Below the pieces are notes generated by a model. That model was not told the DNA's origin. It saw only the letters and a program-made list of their open reading frames with translations, and searched no databases. Both the position numbers and the translations under genes were made by a program. From JALWSI01 sp964569095 [NCBI: uncultured Aquificales bacterium] (GTDB taxonomy: Bacteria; Thermosulfidibacterota; Thermosulfidibacteria; Thermosulfidibacterales): a stretch of DNA of 40,374 bases. The DNA lies in the NCBI GenBank assembly GCA_964569095.1, contig CAZMTB010000135.1, forward strand, positions 1-40,374. Direction: 5' to 3'. Below, piece after piece: positions 30,378-38,570 of the stretch (the stretch's first letter is position 1; every line of letters begins with the position of its first letter).

Positions 30378-31595
30378 TTGAAGTTTAGCTACAAGGCCCG
30401 CGACGTAGATGGGAAGGTGGTTTCAGGGGAGATTGACGCCCCTACCCCCCAGGTTGCGGAACGGAAGCTGAGAGGAGAGGGCCTCTATCCACTCAACATA
30501 AAACCCATCAAGAAGGGCGGCTTGGGGGGAGAGATTTCAATCCCCTTTCTCAAGCCCAAGGTGAAGATAAAGCACGTCGCTATCTTCACCAGGCAGTTGG
30601 CGGCCATGATCGGGGCGGGTATTCCCCTTCCCACGGCAATCAACACCCTCTCCCAGCAGGTGGCCAGCAAGAAGCTGGCACAGATACTCACCGAGATCAG
30701 GGAGGACGTGGAGGGAGGCAGCAAGTTTTCCGAGGCCCTGAAGCGTCATCCCGAGACCTTCAGCAAGCTCTACATCAGCATGGTTGAGGCCGGAGAGGCA
30801 ACGGGTAACCTCGACCTCATGCTCAACCGGTGGTTCGTCTTCATCGAGAAGATACTGGCGTTGCGTCGCAAGGTTATCACCGCCATGGTGTATCCCCTCT
30901 TCGTGATCGTCATGGCCATTGGCATTGCGGCGTTTCTGTTGATCAAGATTGTTCCCACCTTCGTTGACATATTCAACCAGTCTCACGTGGAGCTTCCGGC
31001 CCTAACCAAGTTCATCATAGACATGAGCAACTTCCTGCGTTCTTCCTATGTCTATGTGGCGATAGCTCTTGTGGTGTTTGCCGTTGGCATGAGGTTTCTG
31101 CTCAAGGTCGATCGGGTTAAGGAGTTCATTGACAGGCTCTCTCTGCGGGTCTTCATCATTGGGCCTCTCATGAGGAAGGTAGCAGTGGCCCGTATCTCGC
31201 GAAGCCTGGCCACCATGGTTAAGAGCGGCATCCCCATTCTCGACACCTTGGACATCATTGCCGGGACCTCTGGCAACAAGGTGATTGCCGATGCCCTCCT
31301 GAGGGCCAGGGAGGACGTTGCCAAGGGAGAGGTGCTTTCGGTCAGCTTGAAGGCGTCAGGGGTCTTTCCGCCCATGATGCTGGAGATGCTTGCAGCTGGG
31401 GAGCAGACGGGTGCCGTGGACGAGATGATGGACAAGGTGGCCGACTTCTTCGAGGACGAGGTGGACGCGGCGGTTGAAGCGCTCACCTCCATGGTGGAGC
31501 CCTTGATGCTGGTCTTCATTGGCGGGTTCATAGGAACCATCGTGATCGCCCTCTACCTGCCCATCTTCAAACTGGCGGGGGCCGTGGGAGGATAG
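30378..31595 (+). CDS. pilC: Type IV pilus/type II secretion inner-membrane platform protein
   Basis: This 405-residue PilC/GspF protein is the membrane platform on which assembly ATPases turn to build pili. It has two homologous cytoplasmic domains, each with the F-T-R-Q-L-A-A-M-I-x-A-G-I-P-L or R-S-L-A-T-M-V-K-S-G-I-P-I motif, and three membrane segments (about 165-195, 215-240 and 375-400). The start is TTG at 30378, with GAGGGA upstream. No pilB, pilT, pilD or pilin gene is in the window, so it is detached from the rest of its system. It shares its last base with the next gene. Confidence 0.92.
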   Translation: MKFSYKARDVDGKVVSGEIDAPTPQVAERKLRGEGLYPLNIKPIKKGGLGGEISIPFLKPKVKIKHVAIFTRQLAAMIGAGIPLPTAINTLSQQVASKKLAQILTEIREDVEGGSKFSEALKRHPETFSKLYISMVEAGEATGNLDLMLNRWFVFIEKILALRRKVITAMVYPLFVIVMAIGIAAFLLIKIVPTFVDIFNQSHVELPALTKFIIDMSNFLRSSYVYVAIALVVFAVGMRFLLKVDRVKEFIDRLSLRVFIIGPLMRKVAVARISRSLATMVKSGIPILDTLDIIAGTSGNKVIADALLRAREDVAKGEVLSVSLKASGVFPPMMLEMLAAGEQTGAVDEMMDKVADFFEDEVDAAVEALTSMVEPLMLVFIGGFIGTIVIALYLPIFKLAGAVGG

Positions 31596-32407
31596 TGAAA
31601 GTAGCGGCCTACCTTCTGCTTCCCCTCACGGGTCTGCTGGCGGGGTTCCTGGCAGGCCTTCTGGGAGTTGGGGGAGGGGTGATCATGGTTCCCATGCTAT
31701 TCTACCTCTTCCCCACCTTGGGATTTCCTCCAGAGGTGGCAGTACACATGGCCTTGGGAACCAGCTTGGCATCTGCAACCTTCCTCTCCCTCTCCAGCTC
31801 CATGGCCCACATCAAGAGGGGACACTTCCACAAGGAGGGCTTTCCCTTCGTGGCTGCCGGCGGGCTTTTGGGGGCGGTGGTGGGTTCAACCATTGCCACC
31901 CACGTGAACGGGGTTCTATTGAAGAAGGCCTTTGCCCTTCTCCTCTTCTACGCCGCTGCCAGAATCGGGTTGAACGTGGGAGCGAAGGAGGGTGTAGAGG
32001 AGGAGATAGTGACCCCCAGACCGGCGATTCTCTTTCCCGTGGGCCTGGCCGTGGGCACTCTGGCCTCCTTCTTTGGCATTGGGGGAGGGGTGGTGGCAGT
32101 GCCCTTGATGGTGATAATCATAGGCTTTCCCATGACCCTGGCGGTGGGCACCTCTGCCTCTCTCATCCCCTTCATCACCGGCATGGGGGCAGCGGGATAC
32201 GCCTTCTTCGGATCCCACTCTGGGATTTCTCTGCCCCCCCATTCCCTGGGATACGTCCACCTTCCCTCGTGGATCTCCCTGGTGGTGGGAGGAACCGTTG
32301 GTGCCCAGGTTGGTGCAAGGCTCACGGACAGAGTGAGGGTGTCCCTGCTTCGCCGTGCCTTTGCGGTGCTCTTGCTATTTACCGGGGTGAAGATACTCCT
32401 GGGGTAG
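31595..32407 (+). CDS. TauE/SafE (TSUP) family membrane permease
   Basis: This 270-residue, highly hydrophobic protein has about eight membrane segments and two repeat halves, each with the family glycine motif (G-L-L-G-V-G-G-G-V-I-M-V-P and F-F-G-I-G-G-G-V-V-A-V-P). TSUP members export or import sulfite, sulfoacetate, taurine-derived anions or related small anions; this substrate is unknown. The GTG start at 31595 shares a base with the pilC TAG. It is the last gene of the plus-strand unit, and I see no clear terminator before the convergent tRNA-Phe. Confidence 0.88.
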   Translation: MKVAAYLLLPLTGLLAGFLAGLLGVGGGVIMVPMLFYLFPTLGFPPEVAVHMALGTSLASATFLSLSSSMAHIKRGHFHKEGFPFVAAGGLLGAVVGSTIATHVNGVLLKKAFALLLFYAAARIGLNVGAKEGVEEEIVTPRPAILFPVGLAVGTLASFFGIGGGVVAVPLMVIIIGFPMTLAVGTSASLIPFITGMGAAGYAFFGSHSGISLPPHSLGYVHLPSWISLVVGGTVGAQVGARLTDRVRVSLLRRAFAVLLLFTGVKILLG

Positions 32408-32451
32408 GCGTGTCCTTGGGCGATTTTGCAAGCGGGGATATGTACTTCAGT

Positions 32452-32527
32452 TGGTGCCGGGGCCCAGAATTGAACTGGGGACACGTGGATTTTCAGTCCA
32501 CTGCTCTACCGACTGAGCTACCCCGGC
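32452..32527 (-). tRNA. tRNA-Phe (anticodon GAA)
   Basis: The 76 bases include an encoded CCA. The acceptor is GCCGGGG/CCCCGGC with discriminator A. The anticodon stem GTGGA/TCCAC encloses CTGAAAA, giving GAA. The T-arm GTTCAATTC is present. It lies downstream of addB and has its own promoter. Confidence 0.97.
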
Positions 32528-32541
32528 CAGCGACAGAGCCC

Positions 32542-32571
32542 CTTATGTTCCAGGGGGCGGTGTGAAGTCAA
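32542..32571 (-). promoter_or_regulatory. Promoter of tRNA-Phe
   Basis: On the minus strand TTGACT (32571-32566) and CATAAG (32547-32542) are separated by 18 bases. The -10 lies 14 bases before the tRNA 5' end, the same geometry as the tRNA-Leu promoter. Confidence 0.6.
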
Positions 32572-32636
32572 GAGGCTTTGTGTAAAATCTCCTCCTTGTT
32601 GCCCCTCTTTGTCCTCTGGCGGTTGTGAGCTCAGGC

Positions 32637-35441
32637 TTAAAGGGCGTACCGGCACATGCCATTGTAGTCGCAGTGGCTGCAGCTCTTCTCGTCTGTTGCG
32701 GGGTACCAGTGTGGGGCGTACACCACATGACGTATCAGGTACTCCACTAAGCCTGGGAAGTTTTGCTCAATCCATCCTTCCCATGCCGTTCCAGAGTCTC
32801 CCTCGAGGTCTCTGGGTTCAAGCAGAAACACCTCCTTCCCACTCTCCTTGAACTCCACGTAGGCGGCGGTGGTCTTTGAAGGTGAAGAGTTTTCGGTGGT
32901 GCAAAAGAGGTGAACGTAGAAGGGCAGCTGTACGTCTGGCAGTACGCGGTAGATCTCTTGCAGGCCCTCTCTGTCCATCTCCCACTGGGGATCCGGGCTC
33001 AGTTGGAGGGCAGCATCTCTCTTCCACTTCTTCACTGTGCCTGTCTTGTAGTCCAGCACGATGTGTAGCGCTTCCCTTTGGTCTACCCGGTCTATCCTCC
33101 CGTTTAGGGTGACCTCTCCCACCCCGTTCACAGCCATCTTTCGTGACAACTCCTTCTCCATGGCAACCAGGGTGGTGTCCAGCTGGTTTACGAGATACCT
33201 TCCCAACCTTATCCTGCTGCTCTCCAGCAGCATCTTGCGCCGTGGAGGAGAGAGTGTCTGGTAAAACTCCCGCTCTTCAAGGTTATCCTGGAAGACCTTT
33301 AGGAGCCGGTCCAGTTTCAGTCTCTTCCTTGGCACCTCTGCAGGCAGTCCGTTGCCGGTCAGCTCTTCGTAGTAGCCCTTTAGGGCAGAGTGAAGGGCTA
33401 TGCCCAGCTCCTTCGGTGGCGGTTCTTCGGAGGGTGGTTGTGATATCTCTATCTTCAACACCACTTGGTAGAGAAACCTGAGGGGACACTCCAGGTAGGT
33501 GTTCAGTAGGGAGGGGGATACCTGTTTCTGTTTGAGGCAATGGAGAATCCTCTCTTTCAGCCCCTCCTCCTTCTTCAGGTACTCCTTGGGCCTGAGGTTT
33601 GCTGGGAGGATTTCCAGCTTGGCCTTGGCTATCCCTTCTTTCAGTAGGGCATTCTGGGCCTTCTCTCTCTCCCACACCAGCTCTTCAACGAACCGGCTTC
33701 TAACCTTCTTTCCCTCCAGGCCACCCTCTCCCCAGCTTGTGGTCTGGAACTGCCAGAAGATGTGCGTCTTCTCCGAGCTCTGTATGAGCCGCCTGAAGTG
33801 GTGGCGCACTATCTCTTCCTCCCTCTGGCGGGGAGGCAACCCTATGGATTCCCTGAGTGAGTGGGGTACCAGGGGGTTCACCTCTTCCACTTTGGGCAGA
33901 ACACCTTCGTTTGCTTCCAGCACGAACACATCCTTGAACGAGAGGGTTCTGGTCTCCAGCAAACCCATCACCTGTAACCCCTTCAGAGGCTCACCCTCCA
34001 GGGGGAGAGAGACGGTGCGAAGGGTGTTGAGCACGAGGGAGAAGAGCTCTTTTCTCTCCATCTCTTCCCCCCTGAAGAGGGAGTGTTTGAGGGGCCTGAT
34101 GGCCTTGAGCACCACGGCGGAGGCCACCTCCCTGTCGGTGGCGTTCAGGTTCACTCTTTTCAGGATCCCCTCCAACGCCTCGGCCACCTCTTCAGGGGTG
34201 GAGCTCTCCTCCAAGGCTGAGAGCACATCGAGCATCTCGGCGTGGCTCTCCTCGTTCTCTCCCTTGCCCTCTTCGCTAATTTTCCTGGCTATCTCCCCCT
34301 TTAGCCTATCCGCCGTAACGAAGGGCGAACGGCACTCTTCCAAAACCCTCTTTGCCCAATAGGAGTGGTTCAGATACGGGCTTCTGGCCAGTTCCAGCAG
34401 CTCTGCGGTGCGGTAGCCCAGGGTATCGTCCTTGGTGGTTATCACCGAGAAGAGGAGTTCGATGAAAGAGAAGAGGCCGGTCATCCTCAGGGGATACCCC
34501 ATGGTTACGTTCACGGGTCCCTCGGGAAGGTGGTAGAGTAGGGGAACGAGGGGCTCTCCCGTGGGAAGCACGATCACCCGCTTGTCGGGCTCCTCGTCCA
34601 CGCTCTGGGGTAGCCTCTTTCTGAGCTCCTTCAATTCGGAGTGTAGGTCGTAGGCCTCGAAGAAGTGAATCTGGGGTTCGGTTCTGTCTTCCGATTTTAC
34701 CTCCTCTATGCGGGTCAGATTCCACCTCTTCTTCCATTCCTCGTGTAGGGGGGAGAGGGCTTGGGGATCCGAGTGCCAGTAGAAGGTGGCATCTCTCTGG
34801 TGAAACAGCGCTTTCATCAGCTCGTCTTCGGCCCTGGTTAGGGCGTAGAAGCCCACCAGCACGAAGGGTCCCTCTGGTATCCCAACCCTGCCCTCTGCGA
34901 GTTCCTTCAGCATGAGTGCGGGGGTGGTGAGGTTCTTCTCCCTCAGAAGGACCTCGAACTCCCGCTGTATCTTCACCACCCGCGTCAGGAGCTCTTCCGC
35001 CCTTCCAGGGGGAGGGTCCTTTTCGCTTTCCAGGTTCTTGGGGGTGCATAGCTCCTGGTGGAACTCCTTGAAGAGTCTGCTCAATCTCACCGCCCATGGG
35101 AAGAACTCTCCCCACTGGGGCGGTTCTCTTCCCTCGCTCTCAAACGCCTTTCGTGCGGCCTGGTAGGCGATCCATGCCTGGTCTATCTCTCCGAGGGGTT
35201 CCGCTGGATCTTCCTGGGAAGAGATCACGGTCTCGAGCACCCAGTCTTCAAAGGAGATCAGCTTTGGAAGCAGGATTGGCCTATTCACCCTCTTTTGGAG
35301 CTGGTGTTCAAGGAAGGTGATGGGTCTGCGGTGGGGGAATATCACCGTGGCACGGTGCATCTCCCCTTCCATCTTCAACAGGTGATCCGCCACCACCCCA
35401 AGCAGGTTCTCCCTTGGATCTACCGCCACCACCCTGCCCAT
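32637..35441 (-). CDS. addB: AddB-like subunit of the AddAB double-strand-break nuclease
   Basis: This 934-residue protein starts at the ATG at 35441 with GGTGGAGG upstream, 2 bases after the nuclease ORF stop. The C-terminal PD-(D/E)XK nuclease shows Asp784 (R-I-D-R-V-D) and D-Y-K at 797-799. Four cysteines (652, then 921, 924 and 930 as C-x2-C-x5-C) match the [4Fe-4S] staple of AddB. I see no Walker A motif in the N-terminus, so the helicase-like region is probably inactive, and Chi-type recognition is its expected role. It is shorter than B. subtilis AddB. AddAB resects broken DNA ends for RecA. Confidence 0.88.
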   Translation of the reverse strand: MGRVVAVDPRENLLGVVADHLLKMEGEMHRATVIFPHRRPITFLEHQLQKRVNRPILLPKLISFEDWVLETVISSQEDPAEPLGEIDQAWIAYQAARKAFESEGREPPQWGEFFPWAVRLSRLFKEFHQELCTPKNLESEKDPPPGRAEELLTRVVKIQREFEVLLREKNLTTPALMLKELAEGRVGIPEGPFVLVGFYALTRAEDELMKALFHQRDATFYWHSDPQALSPLHEEWKKRWNLTRIEEVKSEDRTEPQIHFFEAYDLHSELKELRKRLPQSVDEEPDKRVIVLPTGEPLVPLLYHLPEGPVNVTMGYPLRMTGLFSFIELLFSVITTKDDTLGYRTAELLELARSPYLNHSYWAKRVLEECRSPFVTADRLKGEIARKISEEGKGENEESHAEMLDVLSALEESSTPEEVAEALEGILKRVNLNATDREVASAVVLKAIRPLKHSLFRGEEMERKELFSLVLNTLRTVSLPLEGEPLKGLQVMGLLETRTLSFKDVFVLEANEGVLPKVEEVNPLVPHSLRESIGLPPRQREEEIVRHHFRRLIQSSEKTHIFWQFQTTSWGEGGLEGKKVRSRFVEELVWEREKAQNALLKEGIAKAKLEILPANLRPKEYLKKEEGLKERILHCLKQKQVSPSLLNTYLECPLRFLYQVVLKIEISQPPSEEPPPKELGIALHSALKGYYEELTGNGLPAEVPRKRLKLDRLLKVFQDNLEEREFYQTLSPPRRKMLLESSRIRLGRYLVNQLDTTLVAMEKELSRKMAVNGVGEVTLNGRIDRVDQREALHIVLDYKTGTVKKWKRDAALQLSPDPQWEMDREGLQEIYRVLPDVQLPFYVHLFCTTENSSPSKTTAAYVEFKESGKEVFLLEPRDLEGDSGTAWEGWIEQNFPGLVEYLIRHVVYAPHWYPATDEKSCSHCDYNGMCRYAL

Positions 35442-35443
35442 GG

Positions 35444-35983
35444 TTATTCCTCCACCTTCTCGAGGACATTGTCTGCGATGAAGAGCAGGTATCCCTCTAC
35501 TTCTTCCGCCCCCAGGGCCTCTTTTGCCGCCTCCAGGTAGCGCCTCACCTGCTCCTTGTACCTTTGGAGGAGTTTCTCCGAGGAGGGCCTCTTGCTCTTG
35601 TAGTCCACCACCATCACCTTTCCCTCAAGACACACCATCCTGTCGGGTCTAACGGTTACTCCCGGCTCCTCGGGCAGCAGTATGGCCTGCTCTGTGAGGC
35701 TCTCTCCCTGGTTAGGGAACACCTTTTTGGCCCATTCGGCCTCGAGCACCGCCTCCAGTTCCCTCCTGAGTTCCTCTGCGTTCCAGGCTTCGGGTCTCTC
35801 CCCTTCCAGAATAATGGCCTTCCTCACCAAGGTTCCTACTCTCTCCCTGTCGTTTAGGTCTCTAACCAGGGATAGTGCCCTGTGCAGAATGTCGCCCCTC
35901 TTGCGGCTGGCTATCGTCTCTTCCAAGGGGATGGAGTCCCGTATTCTCAGCCTAACTCTTTGTCTAACTCTTTCACCTGCCAT
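35444..35983 (-). CDS. addA: AddA C-terminal nuclease domain encoded as a separate overlapping ORF
   Basis: These 179 residues form the RecB-type PD-(D/E)XK nuclease that normally ends AddA: H34 in G-D-I-L-H-R-A-L, Asp114 (R-P-D-R), D127-Y-K129, and the Q-x-x-x-Y motif (Gln145, Tyr149). It lies in the -1 frame relative to the helicase gene, and the open frame reaches 36019. I chose the ATG at 35983, which has AAAGGGG upstream and overlaps the helicase gene by 37 bases. It may be a true split gene, a single AddA made by frameshifting, or a one-base error in the assembly. All catalytic residues are kept, which argues against decay. Confidence 0.75.
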   Translation of the reverse strand: MAGERVRQRVRLRIRDSIPLEETIASRKRGDILHRALSLVRDLNDRERVGTLVRKAIILEGERPEAWNAEELRRELEAVLEAEWAKKVFPNQGESLTEQAILLPEEPGVTVRPDRMVCLEGKVMVVDYKSKRPSSEKLLQRYKEQVRRYLEAAKEALGAEEVEGYLLFIADNVLEKVEE

Positions 35984-38487
35984 CCGTTGGCCCCTTTCTT
36001 CAGAAGCCCCTCTGCCCACGAGGCCACCGAGGAGTTGTAGTCCCTGCCCGTGAGGGTGATGAAGAGGTAGAGCGCCTCTTCGGCCCGCGTCACCGCTACA
36101 TAGAAGAGGTTTAGCAGCTCTTGGGCCTCCTTTGCCAGGAGCTGGGCCTTCAGCCTTCTCAGCTCCTGGGGCAGTTCCTCCTTGGATCCCAGGATCGCGA
36201 GCCGCCCCTGGTTAACCTCCACCATCCCCCAGGGGTGGAGGGTCCAGTTGGTGAAGGGGATGAAGACCGCGGGGAACTCCAGTCCCTTGGCCTTGTGAAT
36301 GGTGAGCACCCTGACTGCGGGCAGGTTTTCGGGTAGTCCAACCCGCTCCTCCAGGCCACCCTCTTCCCAGAACCGGAGAAACCTGCCGAGGTCTGGTCCC
36401 TCTCTGCTAACGAAGTTGTGGGCCACCTCGAGTAGCCTCTCGACGAAGGGACGGTGATCCTTCAGCTCGCCCTCGAGCCTCTCCTTCAATCCCAGAGACT
36501 CCATGGCACACTGGAGCAGGTCGTAGGGCGAATGCTTGTTGGCAGAGCGTCCCACCTCTTTCCGTAGCCCTTCCAGGGGTTTTCCCGGTGTATAGTTCTC
36601 CTCCCCCCCAAGAGCGGTGAGTTCCTCCTCGGTTGATGGACCTTCTCGCAGCAGCCCCGAGGCCAGTAAACCGTAGAGGGCAGAGGTATCCTCTGGGCGG
36701 TGGAGGTGGCGCAACAGGCAGAGCAGTCCCTTCACCACTCCGGAGGTCTGTAGGTGCAGGGACTCCTCGGTGACCACGGGGATCCCCTCTTGCAGCAACC
36801 AGTCGGAGACCAGGTTTGCGTGGTTTCTGCTCCTCACCAGTACCGCCACTGGAGAGCCCGCGGAGCCTGCCCCGCGTTTCTCCCACTCGCATCCCACCTT
36901 CTCCACGAAGACGGGCCTTACCAGCCCTTCCACCTCCTCGGTGCTGCCCTTGCACTTGTAGAGCTCGATGGTTGCCCCGTTTTGGGCATCTCTTGCCGCC
37001 TCCTGGCGATGGGATGAGAATGCCCTGGAGATCTCCTCCGCGGCCTCATCTGCAAGCCCTTCTGGGGTGTTGTTCAGGCTGTTCTCCCAGAGAAGGGCCT
37101 TCACCTCTTCCCTCTTTCCCAGGGGTGCGAATAGGGAGTTGAAGAACTCCACCAGTTGTGGGTGAGACCGGAAGTTCTTGTTCAGGGTCTCTTCTTCCTT
37201 CGAGATGGACCCAAAGCAGGACTCTTGGGCCACCTGGTCGAATAGGGTCCAGTCTCCCCCTCGCCAGCGGTAGATGGCCTGTTTAACGTCGCCCACGAGG
37301 AAGAGGGTTCCACCTCTTTCCCTTTCCAAGGAGTTTTCCAGTAAGGGATAGAGGGCCTCCCACTGCTCCCGGGAGGTGTCCTGGAACTCGTCGAAGAGGG
37401 TGTGCCTCAGCCGACCTCCCAGGATCGAGTCCACGAGGGCGGGGGTGGCATCCTTCTTCATCTCCTCCCTCACTATCCTGGTCCAATCCCCTCCCAGCAG
37501 GATGCCTTCCTCCTTGCAGAGGGCATCTACGGCCTTTCCCAGCTCTTCAAGCAGGAGCAGGTATCCCTGGGATCGGAGGCGGCTGTTTATCTCTCTCCAG
37601 CTCTCTATGCTGTCTCTAAGGCCCCTTTGTGCCTCTTCCAGTCTTGCCCCCTCTTCGGGGGAAGGGGTCTCTCCCTTCTTGAGCAGCTCGTCTACTCCCT
37701 TGGTGAGAATGGCCCTTTCGCTCAGACGCAGTATGCCTTTGGTGTCCAACTCCTTTGGTGCTCCATCTTGGTAAATGGAGCGCAGGTTGGTCTTCTTGAG
37801 ACGGGTTAGAAGGGGTTTAACGGCGTCGAGCAGTGCCTGGTAATTTTTGTTCAGTGTCTCTTCTGCCCTTTCCAGGTCTTCCTCTTTAACCCGTTCTTCC
37901 ATCGGGTCCAGCTTGCCCCGGACCTTTCTGAATAGCTCTGCAATCCTTCTTCTGAATCCCCACTCCGGGTAGAACCCCCTGCTTCCCTCCACCGAGAGGT
38001 ATGTTCTCAGCGCCTCCTCGAAGCCCTCCACGGAATCTGCCTGCTGCCCTGACATCAGCAGGTTCCAGCCGTTGAGGATCACCTCCTCGTGGTTGAACCT
38101 GGCCTCGGCCTCTGGATGTATGCCCAGCTCGAAGGAGAGTCCTTTGAGAATCGAGTAGAGGAAGCTGTCGATGGTGCGCACCTGGAAGTCGGAGTAGTTG
38201 CGCACGATGGTGTCTATCCAGTTGCGTGCCTCTTCTGGCGTTAGTCCCGTTTCCTTCCAGAGTTCCTGGCCTCTGGGAGTTCCGAAGGCGATCTCCTTCA
38301 GAAACCCCAATATGCGTTCCTTCATCTCGGCTGCGGCCTTGTTGGTGAAGGTTATGGCCACAACGCTGCGCAGGCTGGCGGGTGAGGGTTCTCCCAGCTC
38401 CTTCAGCAGGGCGAGGTAGCGCAGAGAGAGCCGGTAGGTCTTGCCCGACCCCGCCGATGCCTTGATGCGAATGATCCGCGGCTCCAT
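35947..38487 (-). CDS. addA: AddA-like UvrD/RecB-family helicase lacking its C-terminal nuclease
   Basis: This 846-residue superfamily 1A helicase shows Walker A ASAGSGKT (10-17), motif Ia A-I-T-F-T-N-K-A-A-A-E-M, motif II F-D-E-F-Q-D-T-S, motif III V-G-D-V-K-Q-A-I-Y-R-W-R, motif V T-I-H-K-A-K-G-L-E-F and motif VI Y-V-A-V-T-R-A-E-E-A-L. The ATG at 38487 follows AGGAGGGTAG. It stops with TGA at 35947, just past a 12-bp tandem repeat (35950-35973), where AddA proteins normally continue into a nuclease domain. That domain is found in the -1 frame immediately downstream. Together with addB it would form the AddAB end-resection machine. Confidence 0.9.
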   Translation of the reverse strand: MEPRIIRIKASAGSGKTYRLSLRYLALLKELGEPSPASLRSVVAITFTNKAAAEMKERILGFLKEIAFGTPRGQELWKETGLTPEEARNWIDTIVRNYSDFQVRTIDSFLYSILKGLSFELGIHPEAEARFNHEEVILNGWNLLMSGQQADSVEGFEEALRTYLSVEGSRGFYPEWGFRRRIAELFRKVRGKLDPMEERVKEEDLERAEETLNKNYQALLDAVKPLLTRLKKTNLRSIYQDGAPKELDTKGILRLSERAILTKGVDELLKKGETPSPEEGARLEEAQRGLRDSIESWREINSRLRSQGYLLLLEELGKAVDALCKEEGILLGGDWTRIVREEMKKDATPALVDSILGGRLRHTLFDEFQDTSREQWEALYPLLENSLERERGGTLFLVGDVKQAIYRWRGGDWTLFDQVAQESCFGSISKEEETLNKNFRSHPQLVEFFNSLFAPLGKREEVKALLWENSLNNTPEGLADEAAEEISRAFSSHRQEAARDAQNGATIELYKCKGSTEEVEGLVRPVFVEKVGCEWEKRGAGSAGSPVAVLVRSRNHANLVSDWLLQEGIPVVTEESLHLQTSGVVKGLLCLLRHLHRPEDTSALYGLLASGLLREGPSTEEELTALGGEENYTPGKPLEGLRKEVGRSANKHSPYDLLQCAMESLGLKERLEGELKDHRPFVERLLEVAHNFVSREGPDLGRFLRFWEEGGLEERVGLPENLPAVRVLTIHKAKGLEFPAVFIPFTNWTLHPWGMVEVNQGRLAILGSKEELPQELRRLKAQLLAKEAQELLNLFYVAVTRAEEALYLFITLTGRDYNSSVASWAEGLLKKGANGWQVKELDKELG
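35950..35973. repeat. 12-bp tandem repeat at the addA helicase/nuclease junction
   Basis: GCCTAACTCTTT (35950-35961) and GTCTAACTCTTT (35962-35973) differ by one base. They encode K-E-L-D-K-E-L-G, the last residues of the helicase ORF. The repeat is a multiple of three, so it does not itself explain the frame change, but it marks a slippage-prone spot. Confidence 0.8.
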
Positions 38488-38514
38488 CTACCCTCCTTTC
38501 CGTCCTTTATGCTC

Positions 38515-38542
38515 AGAATAACCCCTGGGGACTGCATGCCAA
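38515..38542 (-). promoter_or_regulatory. Candidate promoter of the addA-addB operon
   Basis: On the minus strand TTGGCA (38542-38537) and TATTCT (38520-38515) are separated by 16 bases, about 30 bases upstream of the addA ATG. Confidence 0.5.
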
Positions 38543-38570
38543 GTGGCGAGCGACGATGGGATGTCGCGTT

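Noticed and set aside
36000-36012. Programmed -1 frameshift site in addA
   Set aside because: The A3G4 run is not a standard X-XXY-YYZ heptamer in the helicase frame, and no clear stimulatory hairpin was found, so frameshifting is left only as one option.
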